NCBI RefSeq assembly: GCF_004343705.1
Contig: NZ_SKFH01000028.1
Coordinates: 1 to 49,376, forward strand
Source: Flaviaesturariibacter aridisoli
GTDB lineage: Bacteria > Bacteroidota > Bacteroidia > Chitinophagales > Chitinophagaceae
DNA: 49,376 bases
Direction: 5' to 3'
A program made the position numbers and the translations under genes. The notes under the pieces were generated by a model, which searched no databases, was not told where the DNA came from, and saw only the letters and a list, made by a program, of their open reading frames with translations. Of this stretch, positions 16,400 through 25,023 are shown one piece after another. Positions within the stretch are counted from its first letter, which is position 1. Every line of letters starts with the position of its first letter.

Positions 16400-19300
16400 T
16401 CACCCCTCTTTCTCTTCCGCCAACGGCAGCTCCACGAAGAAAGTAGTACCGACGCCCTTTTCCGTCTCGAACCAGATGCGGCCGCCGGCCTGCTCCACGA
16501 TGCTCTTGCACATCGCAAGGCCCAGCCCGGTGCCCGAAGTTTTCGTGGTGAAGTTGGGGGTAAAGATCTTGCCGCGCATATCATCGGGGATGCCTTCCCC
16601 GTTGTCGGTCACCAGCACTTTGATGGATTGCCCGGTCAGTTGCTCCCGCAGCGTGATGCGGCAATGCGGCAACGCGGCGCAGGCTTCCACCGCGTTGGTC
16701 ACCAGGTTGGTAAACAGGCGCACCATGTGGGTGCGGTCGGCATACAGGAGTACCGGTGCGGGCAGCCGCTCCCAGTACCATTCGATTTTCGGGTTGGTCA
16801 CATACAGTGCTTCCAGGCTGCGCAGTACGTCGTGCAGGTCGAAGGTTTCGAGGTTGCGGTTGCCGATGTTGGCGAAGCGTGCGAAGTCGGAAGAAATCTT
16901 GGCGAGGTGATCGATCTGTTCGATGAGCGTTTGCGCCACGCTGGTGGTCAGCTGCTGGACGTTGGGCTGGTTGGCGTTCACCGCCCGCTGCAGGTACTGT
17001 ATGCTCAGCTTCATCGGCGTGAGCGGGTTCTTGATCTCGTGGGCCACCTGCCGGGCCATTTCGCGCCAGGCGCCCTCGCGTTCGCTGCGGGCAAGCGCAT
17101 CGGCGCTTTCCTCAAGCTGTCGCACCATCCGGTTGTATTGCTCCACCAGCACCCCGATCTCGTCGTTACGCGGCCACTCGATGGGCTCGTTGCGGTGCCC
17201 GAGGCTGATGGCGCGCATCTTGTCGCCGATGAGCGAGAAGGACTGCGTGATGCGGTTGGTGATGAACAGCGCGATGATGCCGGCGATGAGAAAAATGAAA
17301 GCGTTGAGGTTGATGATCGTAACGAGGAAGTTGGAGATCTCCTGGTTCAGGTCGATCTGCGACAGGAAGTAAGGAATATTCAGATACGCGTACACCTCCC
17401 CTTTCTTGTTGGTGATCGCCGCGTAAATACTCATATACCGCAGCGAGCTGAGGCGCTCTTCCTGCACGAACTGGATCTCACGCAGCCGCGCCAGGTGATG
17501 CCAGGCCATTGGGTGCATCCGGGTACTGAGCAGGCCCCGCTTATACACTTCGGGCTCCGAAGACACCTGCAGGGCGCCCTGCGGGTCGTACAGGTTCACA
17601 TCGACATTGTGTATCTCGGCGATCTCGTTGATCAGTGTCTGCAAGCCCTGGTCGCTCACCGAATCTTTCTCGAGCAGGCTCGCCCCGATCGGTTTTCCCG
17701 CCAGCACGCGCTGCTGCAGCTCCTTTGTTACAATACCCGCCGTTCGGCTTAGCTTGTCTACGTTGTTGCGCTGGTAGCGCGCCACGAAGAACGAGATCGT
17801 AGCCACGCCAATAACGAGGAACGAGAAGATGCTGATAAAGATGATGGTGCCGTGTACCTGCGAGCGGATGTTGAGCTGGTAGAACGCCCGGGTGCGCCAG
17901 CCGTCGCCGGCCTGCAGCAGGAAGAGCAGCAGGCGCAACACGCCCACGAGGAACAGGAAGGCGCAGAACAGGTAAGAAAAAAGCGTAATACTTTCCAGTA
18001 ATGTATCGCGCTGCTTGGCAATGACGACCACCTTGTTCCCGCTGGCGCGGTACCAGAGCTCGTCGAAATCGCCGTTTCGGCGGCGCTCGTATTCAGCTAC
18101 CGGCACTTCGCGCGAGGACAGGTTGATGCGGAAAGAATACTTGTTGCTCGACAGCACCAGCAGGCCATTGGTGTAAATAGCGTAGGCGTACACCTGCGAA
18201 TTCTCGGCGTCGGTTTCGCCGGTGCGGCGGAACAGCTCGGGATAAAGGGCTTCGGAGTTGTATTTCCGCGGGGTGCTTACGATAAAGAAAGTGCCGCGCT
18301 GGCCGCTGCTGTCCCCGATACGACGCTTGGTGATGTAGGTAAACTGGTTGTACGCCGTTTCATAATACGATAGATCCGGCACGCGCGTGGGACGGCTCTG
18401 CACGGAGAACAGGTTGTTGAGCTCGGCGAAGGTGACACTATCGCTGTTATTGACCGGGTTGTTCTGTTCGTCGAAAACAAAGATCCGCGTTTCATAGCGG
18501 TTGAGGTACCCCATGATGTTCTCGCTGATGATGCTGTCGCGCAGCACGCGGTTGCGCTGCGGGTCCTGGAAGCGCGGAAAGTTGGCCGCGAGAAAATCCT
18601 TGTCGAGGTAAGCCAGCGCCGTGCTCAGCGTGTGCTCGCCGGAGGGGTCGGTGAGCTCATCGTATTTCACAGCCATTGCTTTGCGGAACTCAAACTCCTT
18701 CTGGCGGTTCTCCCCGAAAATGACGATTGCCAGGGATATGGAAAACACGAAGATCCAGAACAGTACGCCGGCGATGCTGATCCGGAAGCGGTTGATAAAG
18801 AAGTGGCCGCGGCTGACCAACGCCGTATAGCAGATCAGCCAGATGAGCACCGGCATGTGAAACAGCACCACCTTGTTGCCGCTGCGGAAGGTGAGAAACA
18901 GCAGTCCCATAAAGGCCAGACCGAAATAAAGGAACACGGTCTTGCCCGCGAAGGCAGGAAAAATGATGCGGTAGAGGACGCGCGTAAAATAATAAAACGA
19001 AAGTGTCAGCAGTGCCAGTACGAGGAAGCCCAGGACGGTGTAGGTATCGAGACTGAAGAAATCGATTACGTTGAATGAAATCCGCGAGTCGGCCACCAGC
19101 GAGCGCACCACGTTGGCAAACTGGAAGGTGCCGAGCATCAGCACGAAAAGCGCAGCGATACCGCCCGGCAGCAGGCGCTTACCCTGCAGGAAGCCGGGCA
19201 GGCGTCCTTCGGGCCCCATGCGGTACCAGGTAAATACGGTCAGCCAGCAAAAGAAAAGCGTGGTGATGAGCAGGTCGCCAAGCGAGCGCAGGAGGAAGTT

Positions 19301-20155
19301 TTTGCTGTACACGGTAGGATCGAACAGCGCAAACTGGCGGAAGGAAAGCAACCCGGGCCAAAACAGCAACAGGGCACGGATGGCTACGAGCACCACGGCC
19401 AGGAAGAGAATGCCCCGCAGCTTGCCCCGATGGGTGGTAACGCGCTGTGCCAGGAAATGGATGTAGGCCAGCAGTAGCGTAAAGGCCATGATGCGCAGCA
19501 GCGCCGTCACCGCGTCTACCCTGCTTCCGGCAGCAGCCGTGCGCGGCGCCAGGTAAAACAAGGTCTGCGTGCTCCCGTCGCGGATTACGTAGGGTGTTTT
19601 CTCCGTAGATACCTGTATGTGCGCACCGGCCTCGGGGTCGTGCACGAAGTAAGATTTCAGGTAGCTCGAGTGCTGGTAGCCATAGCGGTATTGCACCGGT
19701 ATCATCGCCACCGCCCACATCGGCCTGCCGTCAACCGGGAGCTGAAACGGCCGGTACTGCGTTACGAAGTAGCCGTTGGAAAGCGACTGAAACACGGTGC
19801 CGCTGCGGAAGGGCGTCGTCATCACCGGGGCCTGCATGCGCTGGCTGTTCCAGTACACCAGCGTGCCATCGGCGCGGTACAGGAAAAGTGCGTAGGGTTT
19901 ATCGAGGAGCGCGGAGAAAGCGTCTTCGTTTTCCTGGCCCAGGGCGAGCTGCTGGAGCAGCGCTTTGCTGCCGAGCAGCTCCTTGAAGTCTTTTTCGGCG
20001 CCGTGCAGGTACGACTCCAGTCGGTGCTGCTCGCGCTCGAGCGAAGGCTGCTCGTGGAAATAGATACCGGTAAGCAGGGAAAGGAACAGCAAGGCGGCCG
20101 CCGTATACAGGAGGGCCCGTTTCGGCAACCGGTGGGAGCTGTTCATGACATTCAC
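16400..20155 (-). CDS. NtrY-like membrane histidine kinase
   Basis: A very long (1251-residue) sensor kinase. The N-terminal half has a signal-anchor helix, a periplasmic region and a block of about six more membrane helices (around 240-500). A second extracytoplasmic region precedes another membrane helix pair, then a HAMP-like region (ITNRITQSFSLIGDKM). The phospho-acceptor motif AHEIKNPLTPMK is near 1037, and the ATPase domain shows LVTNAVEAC, DNGEGIP and GTGLGLAMCKSIVEQ. No response regulator is adjacent. The GTG at 20155 overlaps the mazG stop; an ATG three codons later is an alternative start. The stimulus is unknown. Confidence 0.88.
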   Translation of the reverse strand: MNVMNSSHRLPKRALLYTAAALLFLSLLTGIYFHEQPSLEREQHRLESYLHGAEKDFKELLGSKALLQQLALGQENEDAFSALLDKPYALFLYRADGTLVYWNSQRMQAPVMTTPFRSGTVFQSLSNGYFVTQYRPFQLPVDGRPMWAVAMIPVQYRYGYQHSSYLKSYFVHDPEAGAHIQVSTEKTPYVIRDGSTQTLFYLAPRTAAAGSRVDAVTALLRIMAFTLLLAYIHFLAQRVTTHRGKLRGILFLAVVLVAIRALLLFWPGLLSFRQFALFDPTVYSKNFLLRSLGDLLITTLFFCWLTVFTWYRMGPEGRLPGFLQGKRLLPGGIAALFVLMLGTFQFANVVRSLVADSRISFNVIDFFSLDTYTVLGFLVLALLTLSFYYFTRVLYRIIFPAFAGKTVFLYFGLAFMGLLFLTFRSGNKVVLFHMPVLIWLICYTALVSRGHFFINRFRISIAGVLFWIFVFSISLAIVIFGENRQKEFEFRKAMAVKYDELTDPSGEHTLSTALAYLDKDFLAANFPRFQDPQRNRVLRDSIISENIMGYLNRYETRIFVFDEQNNPVNNSDSVTFAELNNLFSVQSRPTRVPDLSYYETAYNQFTYITKRRIGDSSGQRGTFFIVSTPRKYNSEALYPELFRRTGETDAENSQVYAYAIYTNGLLVLSSNKYSFRINLSSREVPVAEYERRRNGDFDELWYRASGNKVVVIAKQRDTLLESITLFSYLFCAFLFLVGVLRLLLFLLQAGDGWRTRAFYQLNIRSQVHGTIIFISIFSFLVIGVATISFFVARYQRNNVDKLSRTAGIVTKELQQRVLAGKPIGASLLEKDSVSDQGLQTLINEIAEIHNVDVNLYDPQGALQVSSEPEVYKRGLLSTRMHPMAWHHLARLREIQFVQEERLSSLRYMSIYAAITNKKGEVYAYLNIPYFLSQIDLNQEISNFLVTIINLNAFIFLIAGIIALFITNRITQSFSLIGDKMRAISLGHRNEPIEWPRNDEIGVLVEQYNRMVRQLEESADALARSEREGAWREMARQVAHEIKNPLTPMKLSIQYLQRAVNANQPNVQQLTTSVAQTLIEQIDHLAKISSDFARFANIGNRNLETFDLHDVLRSLEALYVTNPKIEWYWERLPAPVLLYADRTHMVRLFTNLVTNAVEACAALPHCRITLREQLTGQSIKVLVTDNGEGIPDDMRGKIFTPNFTTKTSGTGLGLAMCKSIVEQAGGRIWFETEKGVGTTFFVELPLAEEKEG

Positions 20156-20922
20156 GATCGTTCGCGTTTGATCTCGTTCCAGAGGGCGTCCATTTCTTCG
20201 AGGGTCATTTCATTCAGCGAGCGGCCTTTCTGGCGCGCCCGTTCTTCCATCTGTGTAAATCGAGCGGTAAATTTGTTATTGGTGACCGCAAGTGCGTTCT
20301 CGGCATCCACATTCAAAAACCGTGCAAAGTTCACCAACGAAAAGAGCACGTCACCGAACTCCTCTTCCACCTTTTTCGGATCGCCGGTCTCCTGCGCCTC
20401 GCGCAATTCACCCAGCTCCTCTTCCACTTTCTCCCAAACCTGCTCTTTGTTGTCCCATTCAAAGCCCACCTGCTTTGCTTTTTCCTGCAGGCGCATGGCC
20501 TTGACCAAAGCCGGGAGCGTTTTGGGTACACCGGCGAGCACCGAGGCTTTGCCTTCCTTCAGCTTGATCTGCTCCCAGTTGCGCTTTACGTCTTCGTCAT
20601 TCTCCACCTTTACGTCGCCGTAGATATGCGGGTGCCGCACGATCAGCTTTTCGCAGATCCCGTTGATCACTTCTTCGAGCGTAAAGCGGCCCTGCTCGGT
20701 GCCGATCTTCGCATAGAATACGATATGCAGCAGCAGGTCGCCGAGCTCCTCGCGGATGCCTTTCCAGTCTTCGTCGGTGATGGCGTCGGCCAGCTCGTAG
20801 GTTTCCTCGAGCGTCATCTGGCGTAGGGTCTGAATCGTCTGCTTCCGGTCCCAGGGGCACTGCTCACGCAGTTCGTCCATGATCGTTACGAGTCGGGCAA
20901 AGGCGGTTTGGGCTTCTTGCAT
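20152..20922 (-). CDS. mazG: Nucleoside triphosphate pyrophosphohydrolase
   Basis: It hydrolyses nucleoside triphosphates to monophosphate and pyrophosphate, cleaning non-canonical nucleotides or lowering ppGpp levels. Both MazG repeats are present: CPWDRKQTIQTLRQMTLEET with EETYELADAI near 34-43, and later EEELGELREAQ and EEEFGDVLFSLVNFARFL. The 256 residues fit two-domain MazG. It overlaps the start of the downstream histidine kinase, so the two are probably cotranslated. The gap to the upstream DUF3667 gene is only 3 bases, suggesting a three-gene unit. Confidence 0.96.
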   Translation of the reverse strand: MQEAQTAFARLVTIMDELREQCPWDRKQTIQTLRQMTLEETYELADAITDEDWKGIREELGDLLLHIVFYAKIGTEQGRFTLEEVINGICEKLIVRHPHIYGDVKVENDEDVKRNWEQIKLKEGKASVLAGVPKTLPALVKAMRLQEKAKQVGFEWDNKEQVWEKVEEELGELREAQETGDPKKVEEEFGDVLFSLVNFARFLNVDAENALAVTNNKFTARFTQMEERARQKGRSLNEMTLEEMDALWNEIKRERS

Positions 20923-20925
20923 GGT

Positions 20926-21990
20926 TTACAGTTGAATGGCGGAGATCAATACGAAAATCAGCAGCAACAGCGATACTACGAAAAAGGCCATCACGTTCAG
21001 CAGTAAAAACTTGCCCAGCGTGCGCCCGCGGCTTTGCCCGTAAAAGTTGCGCATGCCCTTGTAGAGCGACCACAGGCTGTACAGCAGCAACGCCACGATG
21101 ATCCAGCTGCCGATTGCCCAGCCGCCGGTGTTGAGGCGAGCGATCAGGAAAACAGCCAGCAGCAGGATAAAGTTGAAGATGTAATGGTACAGCGTGAACA
21201 CGAGGTGGTCGGCATAAAAGAACTGCTTGCGCCGCATATACAGCAACTTGAGCAGGAGCGCAAAGAACGGCAGCGACACGAACAGCATGTAGGGCAGCCG
21301 GTGAAACAAGCCTTCGATAAAGGCTGCTTTCGCTTCGCGCCGGTCTTCATCGAAGCGCTCGTTGAAATGCGCCACCCGCTTGCGTAGGGCTCGCCCGAGC
21401 CAGCCGTTGCCCAAATCGACGTCGAAATTGGAAGCACGAAGGTGATCTTTTGGTTCGGTTTTGTAATAGTAACGTTTGCCGCGCAACTCGAAGGCCGAGT
21501 CGCGCGTGCCGGCCGAATCGATGCGGAGGTAAACGGCCAGTGAAGTATCCAACAGCACCGGCAGTGCCCGGATGGCGTTGCTGTCGGCTTTGCGCACCGA
21601 AAGCTCCGACGCCACTTCGTACCGCTCTGCCCGCGACAGGTAGGTGTCGGTGAGTGCACCCTCGCCCACCTTGATCCGGTTCATGCCGGCGAAAACAAGG
21701 AAGAAAAACGCCGACGTGAACAGGTACATCCGGATCGGGTCGAGGTACGATTGCCGGCGGCCGGCAATGTATTCCCGCGGCACACGGCCCGGCCGGAGGA
21801 GCAGGTACTTGAGGGTCTCGAAGAACTTTCCGTCGAAATGAAAAAGGTCGAAAATAAAATGCTGTACCAGGTGGCGAAAGTTCTGGTGGGGAACAATGTT
21901 CTCCTGGCCGCATTGCTGGCAATAGCGCCCCGCGACTTCGGTTCCGCAGTTGAGGCAATTCTTCTCGGTACGTTCGGGTTGGTGCGACAC
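20926..21990 (-). CDS. DUF3667 membrane protein with zinc ribbon
   Basis: The N-terminus carries a zinc-ribbon pair CLNCG and CQQCG, followed by the DUF3667 block FDGKFFETLKYLLLRPGRVPREYIAGRR, here abbreviated to its ends FDGKFFETL and REYIAGRR. Several transmembrane helices follow in the C-terminal half. The function is unknown; the family is common in Bacteroidota. I favour the GTG at 21990 (VSHQPERTEKNCLNCG) as start. The longer frame to 22083 would overlap the promoter of the divergent secreted-protein gene and adds a Cys-rich, family-unlike stretch. It forms an operon with mazG, 3 bases downstream. Confidence 0.8.
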   Translation of the reverse strand: MSHQPERTEKNCLNCGTEVAGRYCQQCGQENIVPHQNFRHLVQHFIFDLFHFDGKFFETLKYLLLRPGRVPREYIAGRRQSYLDPIRMYLFTSAFFFLVFAGMNRIKVGEGALTDTYLSRAERYEVASELSVRKADSNAIRALPVLLDTSLAVYLRIDSAGTRDSAFELRGKRYYYKTEPKDHLRASNFDVDLGNGWLGRALRKRVAHFNERFDEDRREAKAAFIEGLFHRLPYMLFVSLPFFALLLKLLYMRRKQFFYADHLVFTLYHYIFNFILLLAVFLIARLNTGGWAIGSWIIVALLLYSLWSLYKGMRNFYGQSRGRTLGKFLLLNVMAFFVVSLLLLIFVLISAIQL

Positions 21991-22064
21991 GTCAGTTTTT
22001 GTTAAAAATAAAAGGGATAAATGGATGCAACAGTTTGTTGTCAGCCCGGTGGCAAAGCAAGGCG

Positions 22065-22072
22065 TATTTTTG
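22065..22072 (+). promoter_or_regulatory. -7 promoter element of the secreted YD-like gene
   Basis: TATTTTTG matches TAnnTTTG. It lies 18 bases before the chosen ATG at 22091, whose leader AAACAATACC resembles the leaders of three genes in the integrated element. Confidence 0.55.
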
Positions 22073-22090
22073 GGAACAAACAATACCCGG

Positions 22091-22918
22091 ATGAAATTCC
22101 TGTTTTCGCTCCTGCTGTTGCCCTGCTCGATGGCCGCCTCGGCGCAGTATTATTTCAAAGACATCGTGGGCACGCGCGAGACCAATGAGCAGATGAAGCG
22201 CTACCGCGAGTCGTCGGTACGTAGCGTGCTGCTAACGAGCTTCGACGCCGATGGCAGCAAGAGCGACGCCCTTTCGGTGCAGCAACAGTTTACCGGCAGC
22301 GAGCTCACCACCACCACCGTGCTTGATTCGAACAGCACCCTACTCCGCACGTTCCTGGATGCGCAGGGCCGCGTGGCCCGCACCATCGACAGCAGCGAGG
22401 CCGCCCTTGCAGTAACCAACTATACCTATAATGCCGCCGGGCAGTTGGAGCGCACCGAAAGCGAAACCTCCGACCCAACGCGCAAATTTGTGCAGCTTGA
22501 AGTGCACCGCTGGGAATGGGCCGGCACGCGCCCGATCCGTATGGTCCGCATCAAAAACGGCAGCGACTCCTCCGAAGTGCGCTTTGTGCCCGACGAAAAA
22601 GGAAATGTTTCCGAAGAGCGCTCGCGCCGGCCGGGACTGCCCGAGGACGTGGTATATTATTATTATAATGATGCCGGCCGGCTCACCGACATCGTACGCT
22701 TCAACGAAAAGGCAAAGCGACTGCTGCCGGAGTATATGTTTGAGTACGACGAAGCGGGCCGCGTGATCCAGCGGATCACGGTACCGGCCAACAATTCCAA
22801 TTACATCATCTGGCGCTACCAGTACGACAACCGGGGCCTCAAGATCCGCGAAGCCCTGTTTGACCGCTACAAGCAGCTTTCGGGGAAAGTGGAATACCAA
22901 TACACCACAGGCTCCTGA
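22091..22918 (+). CDS. Secreted YD-repeat-like protein
   Basis: A 275-residue protein with a signal peptide (MKFLFSLLLLPCSMAASAQ). The body carries degenerate YD/RHS-type motifs at regular intervals: YTYNAAGQLERTE, YYYNDAGRLTDIVRF, FEYDEAGRVIQRI and WRYQYDNRGLKIRE. It is far too short for an Rhs toxin and has no core-extension or toxin domain. Short proteins of this kind are common as uncharacterised exported proteins in Bacteroidota. The start was moved to ATG 22091 because it gives a clean signal peptide and follows the -7 promoter element. Confidence 0.8.
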   Translation: MKFLFSLLLLPCSMAASAQYYFKDIVGTRETNEQMKRYRESSVRSVLLTSFDADGSKSDALSVQQQFTGSELTTTTVLDSNSTLLRTFLDAQGRVARTIDSSEAALAVTNYTYNAAGQLERTESETSDPTRKFVQLEVHRWEWAGTRPIRMVRIKNGSDSSEVRFVPDEKGNVSEERSRRPGLPEDVVYYYYNDAGRLTDIVRFNEKAKRLLPEYMFEYDEAGRVIQRITVPANNSNYIIWRYQYDNRGLKIREALFDRYKQLSGKVEYQYTTGS

Positions 22919-22925
22919 TTGCTTG

Positions 22926-23135
22926 ATGTCGGATCTCAGATTTCAGGTTTTTACCCCGGAATATTCTTACCTCGGCGACCGGAATACCGATGCGTCGTTG
23001 AAGGGCGTTTGCTGCGCGGCCGTGCGGCGGGCCGACGGCAAGTGCATCCGCGGGCGGAATGGCTCTATGCTGGTGTGGCTGGAAGACGGACGGAGGATGG
23101 TGCTGATCGGTAGGCTTCTGCGCAAAATTTCCTGA
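22926..23135 (+). CDS. Small hypothetical protein
   Basis: A 69-residue ORF starting 5 bases after the preceding stop codon, with ATG 22926. It shows CCAAVRRADGKCIRGRNG and a C-terminal WLEDGRRMVLIGRLLRKI, a compact beta-like pattern. I do not recognise a family. The tight spacing behind the YD-like gene and the terminator just after it support a real gene, but the GC-rich context means chance is possible. Confidence 0.5.
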   Translation: MSDLRFQVFTPEYSYLGDRNTDASLKGVCCAAVRRADGKCIRGRNGSMLVWLEDGRRMVLIGRLLRKIS

Positions 23136-23154
23136 CCGGGGTTACGGTAAAAAG

Positions 23155-23179
23155 AAAAGTCCTCCGTGGAGGACTTTTT
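23155..23179. terminator. Bidirectional terminator
   Basis: AAAAGTCCTCC and GGAGGACTTTTT form a perfect stem with a two-base loop and A/T flanks. It lies between the plus-strand small ORF and the minus-strand tRNA-Leu and can serve both. Confidence 0.8.
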
Positions 23180-23198
23180 CCAGTTTTGTGCGTGTCGG

Positions 23199-23284
23199 TG
23201 CCCCGGGCCGGAATCGAACCGGCACTCCCCTTGCGGAGAACAGGATTTTAAGTCCGGCGTGTCTACCAGTTTCACCACCGGGGC
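23199..23284 (-). tRNA. tRNA-Leu (UAA)
   Basis: The acceptor stem GCCCCGG pairs with CCGGGGC. The anticodon stem-loop reads GGACTTAAAATCC, giving UAA. A long variable arm (TGTTCTCCGCAAGGGGAGT) is diagnostic of leucine tRNAs, and the T-arm is GCCGGTTCGATTCCGGC. CCA is not encoded. Confidence 0.96.
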
Positions 23285-23305
23285 CACAGCAAAGATGCTG
23301 TAAAT

Positions 23306-23330
23306 GAAAAATCCCGACAATGTCGGGATC
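23306..23330 (-). terminator. Terminator or processing hairpin after tRNA-Gly
   Basis: ATCCCGACA/TGTCGGGAT stem with a two-base loop, followed on the minus strand by TTTTTC. It lies between the two minus-strand tRNA genes. Confidence 0.7.
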
Positions 23331-23337
23331 TTCAGGG

Positions 23338-23410
<73 letters not shown>

Positions 23411-23505
23411 TTGATTATCAGCTTTTTATCGCTGTATTTGTAAGAACTTCGGGTTGCAAATATAAAGGCCTTTTTTCGTTCCAAACAAATTTTTCTAAAA
23501 AAAAT

Positions 23506-23730
23506 TTATTTGTACTCGGGGTTGTACTGCGTGCTGGGTTGCACCGTGTATTCAACACGGTTTTTCTCATAGCGCTTCGTGTACAGTTTGAAGCAGCTAC
23601 CGAAAAAGAAAGCGAGCATGCAAAATACGGACAGGTAGAACAGGAAGGCCGACGAGGAAACCCAGTTGTGGGTGAAGTCGCGGTCTTGCACTTTTTGGAG
23701 TTCTTCCTGGTATTCTTGCTGGTGATCCAT
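23506..23730 (-). CDS. Small single-pass membrane protein
   Basis: A 74-residue protein starting at ATG 23730 (MDHQQEYQEELQKVQ). It has a charged helical N-terminus, one hydrophobic helix near 28-46 (AFLFYLSVFCMLAFFF) and a basic Tyr-rich tail. I recognise no family. The further-upstream Met at 23766 adds codons with no support. It is isolated between a tRNA and a glycosyltransferase gene on the same strand. Confidence 0.6.
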   Translation of the reverse strand: MDHQQEYQEELQKVQDRDFTHNWVSSSAFLFYLSVFCMLAFFFGSCFKLYTKRYEKNRVEYTVQPSTQYNPEYK

Positions 23731-23814
23731 ACCTGAAATTTGTGGTGCAAAAATAAGGGGAGCCAAAACGTTTCTCCAAAAGAAAATTGCAGTTGTGGAA
23801 AAACTTTTCGCCGG

Positions 23815-24837
23815 CTACCGCACGATGTCGCGGAAGAACTTTTTCCCGCGCGCAAAATGCTGCCAGATCAGGTTGCCTCCGTAAACACCGCGAAGCTTGC
23901 GCAGCGGGGGTTTGGGCAGGCGGTCCTCCCCTCTTTCGGACAAGAGCCATTTATAAAATGCGAAATGCGCCCGGTTGATCGCGATGAAGTACCCGCTGTC
24001 GCCACCGAGCAAGCCCTTCAGCGCCGCCACCTGGTCGAGCAGGATGCGGTAGGGAATTTTCCACCAGCGCTCCGACGGCGCCAGGTTCTTGGCGAGCATG
24101 ATGTGGTTGTTGCGGAAGTTGAGAAAGGTCTTGCGCGAATTGCCCTTGGGCAGCGTGCCCCCGCCCACGTGGTACACCACTGCGTGCGGGCAGCAGTAAA
24201 CGCCGTAGCCCGCGCGCTGCAGACGCCAGCAGAGATCGATCTCTTCCTGGTGGGCGAAGAAAAAAGGATCGAGGCCGCCGAGCTCGTGCCACACGGATGC
24301 CCGGATGAACAGCGCCGCACCACTGGCCCAGAATACGGGCTGCACGGTGTCGTACTGACCCTGGTCCTGCTCGGTTACATCGAATATGCGTCCCCGTGAG
24401 AAGGGATAGCCGAGGCTGTCGAGCCAGCCGCCGGCGCCGCCGGCGTATTCGAAGTGATCGCGCTGGTGCCAGGCAAGGAGCTTGGGCATACATGCCGCGG
24501 CGCGGGGGGTTGTTTCCAACAGGCCGACGATCGGCGACACCCAGCCGGGCGTGACTTCCACATCGGAATTAAGTAACACGAAATAATCGGCGCTGACCGT
24601 GGCCAGCGCTTCGTTGTAGCCGCGGGCAAAACCGAAATTCTGCGGCAGCTCCCGTATTTCTACCGCCGGGTACTGCCCGCGCACAAAAGCCACCGAGTCG
24701 TCGGTGGAGGCGTTGTCGGCCAGTACCACGCTGAAGTTGGCGTAGTCGGTCGCCAGCACCGAGGGCAGGAATTGCTCCAGGTAGCGGCGGCCGTTCCAGT
24801 TCAGGATCACAATAGCAACATGAGGGAAAGGGGTCAA
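23815..24837 (-). CDS. Family 2 glycosyltransferase
   Basis: A GT-A fold glycosyltransferase that probably transfers a sugar from a nucleotide-sugar to a surface polysaccharide or lipid. The N-terminus VAIVILNWNGRRYLEQFLPS and ADNASTDDSV bind the nucleotide. The metal site is LLNSDVEVTPGW near 88-99, and the later FFAHQEEIDLCWRLQRAGY block contains the catalytic ED-like residues of the rhamnosyltransferase-like branch. The 340 residues are normal. No polysaccharide cluster surrounds it, so the acceptor is unknown. The sequence 24838-25023 upstream is non-coding apart from a TAATGAGTAAT repeat fragment. Confidence 0.92.
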   Translation of the reverse strand: MTPFPHVAIVILNWNGRRYLEQFLPSVLATDYANFSVVLADNASTDDSVAFVRGQYPAVEIRELPQNFGFARGYNEALATVSADYFVLLNSDVEVTPGWVSPIVGLLETTPRAAACMPKLLAWHQRDHFEYAGGAGGWLDSLGYPFSRGRIFDVTEQDQGQYDTVQPVFWASGAALFIRASVWHELGGLDPFFFAHQEEIDLCWRLQRAGYGVYCCPHAVVYHVGGGTLPKGNSRKTFLNFRNNHIMLAKNLAPSERWWKIPYRILLDQVAALKGLLGGDSGYFIAINRAHFAFYKWLLSERGEDRLPKPPLRKLRGVYGGNLIWQHFARGKKFFRDIVR

Positions 24838-25023
24838 TGCGCAGAAAAGTTAGGGGCCAAATTTACGGAAGCGGGCCGAAAGGTCAAGGGTGAAGGGCAA
24901 TGGGTAATGAGTAATCAGTAAGGAGTATGAAGAGTTAAGCGGGCAGGGCTGTTCTAGAGTGGGCAGAACCCAGGTACCAATAAACCGATTAACTGATAAA
25001 CCATTCCCCGATAACTTCGGCAC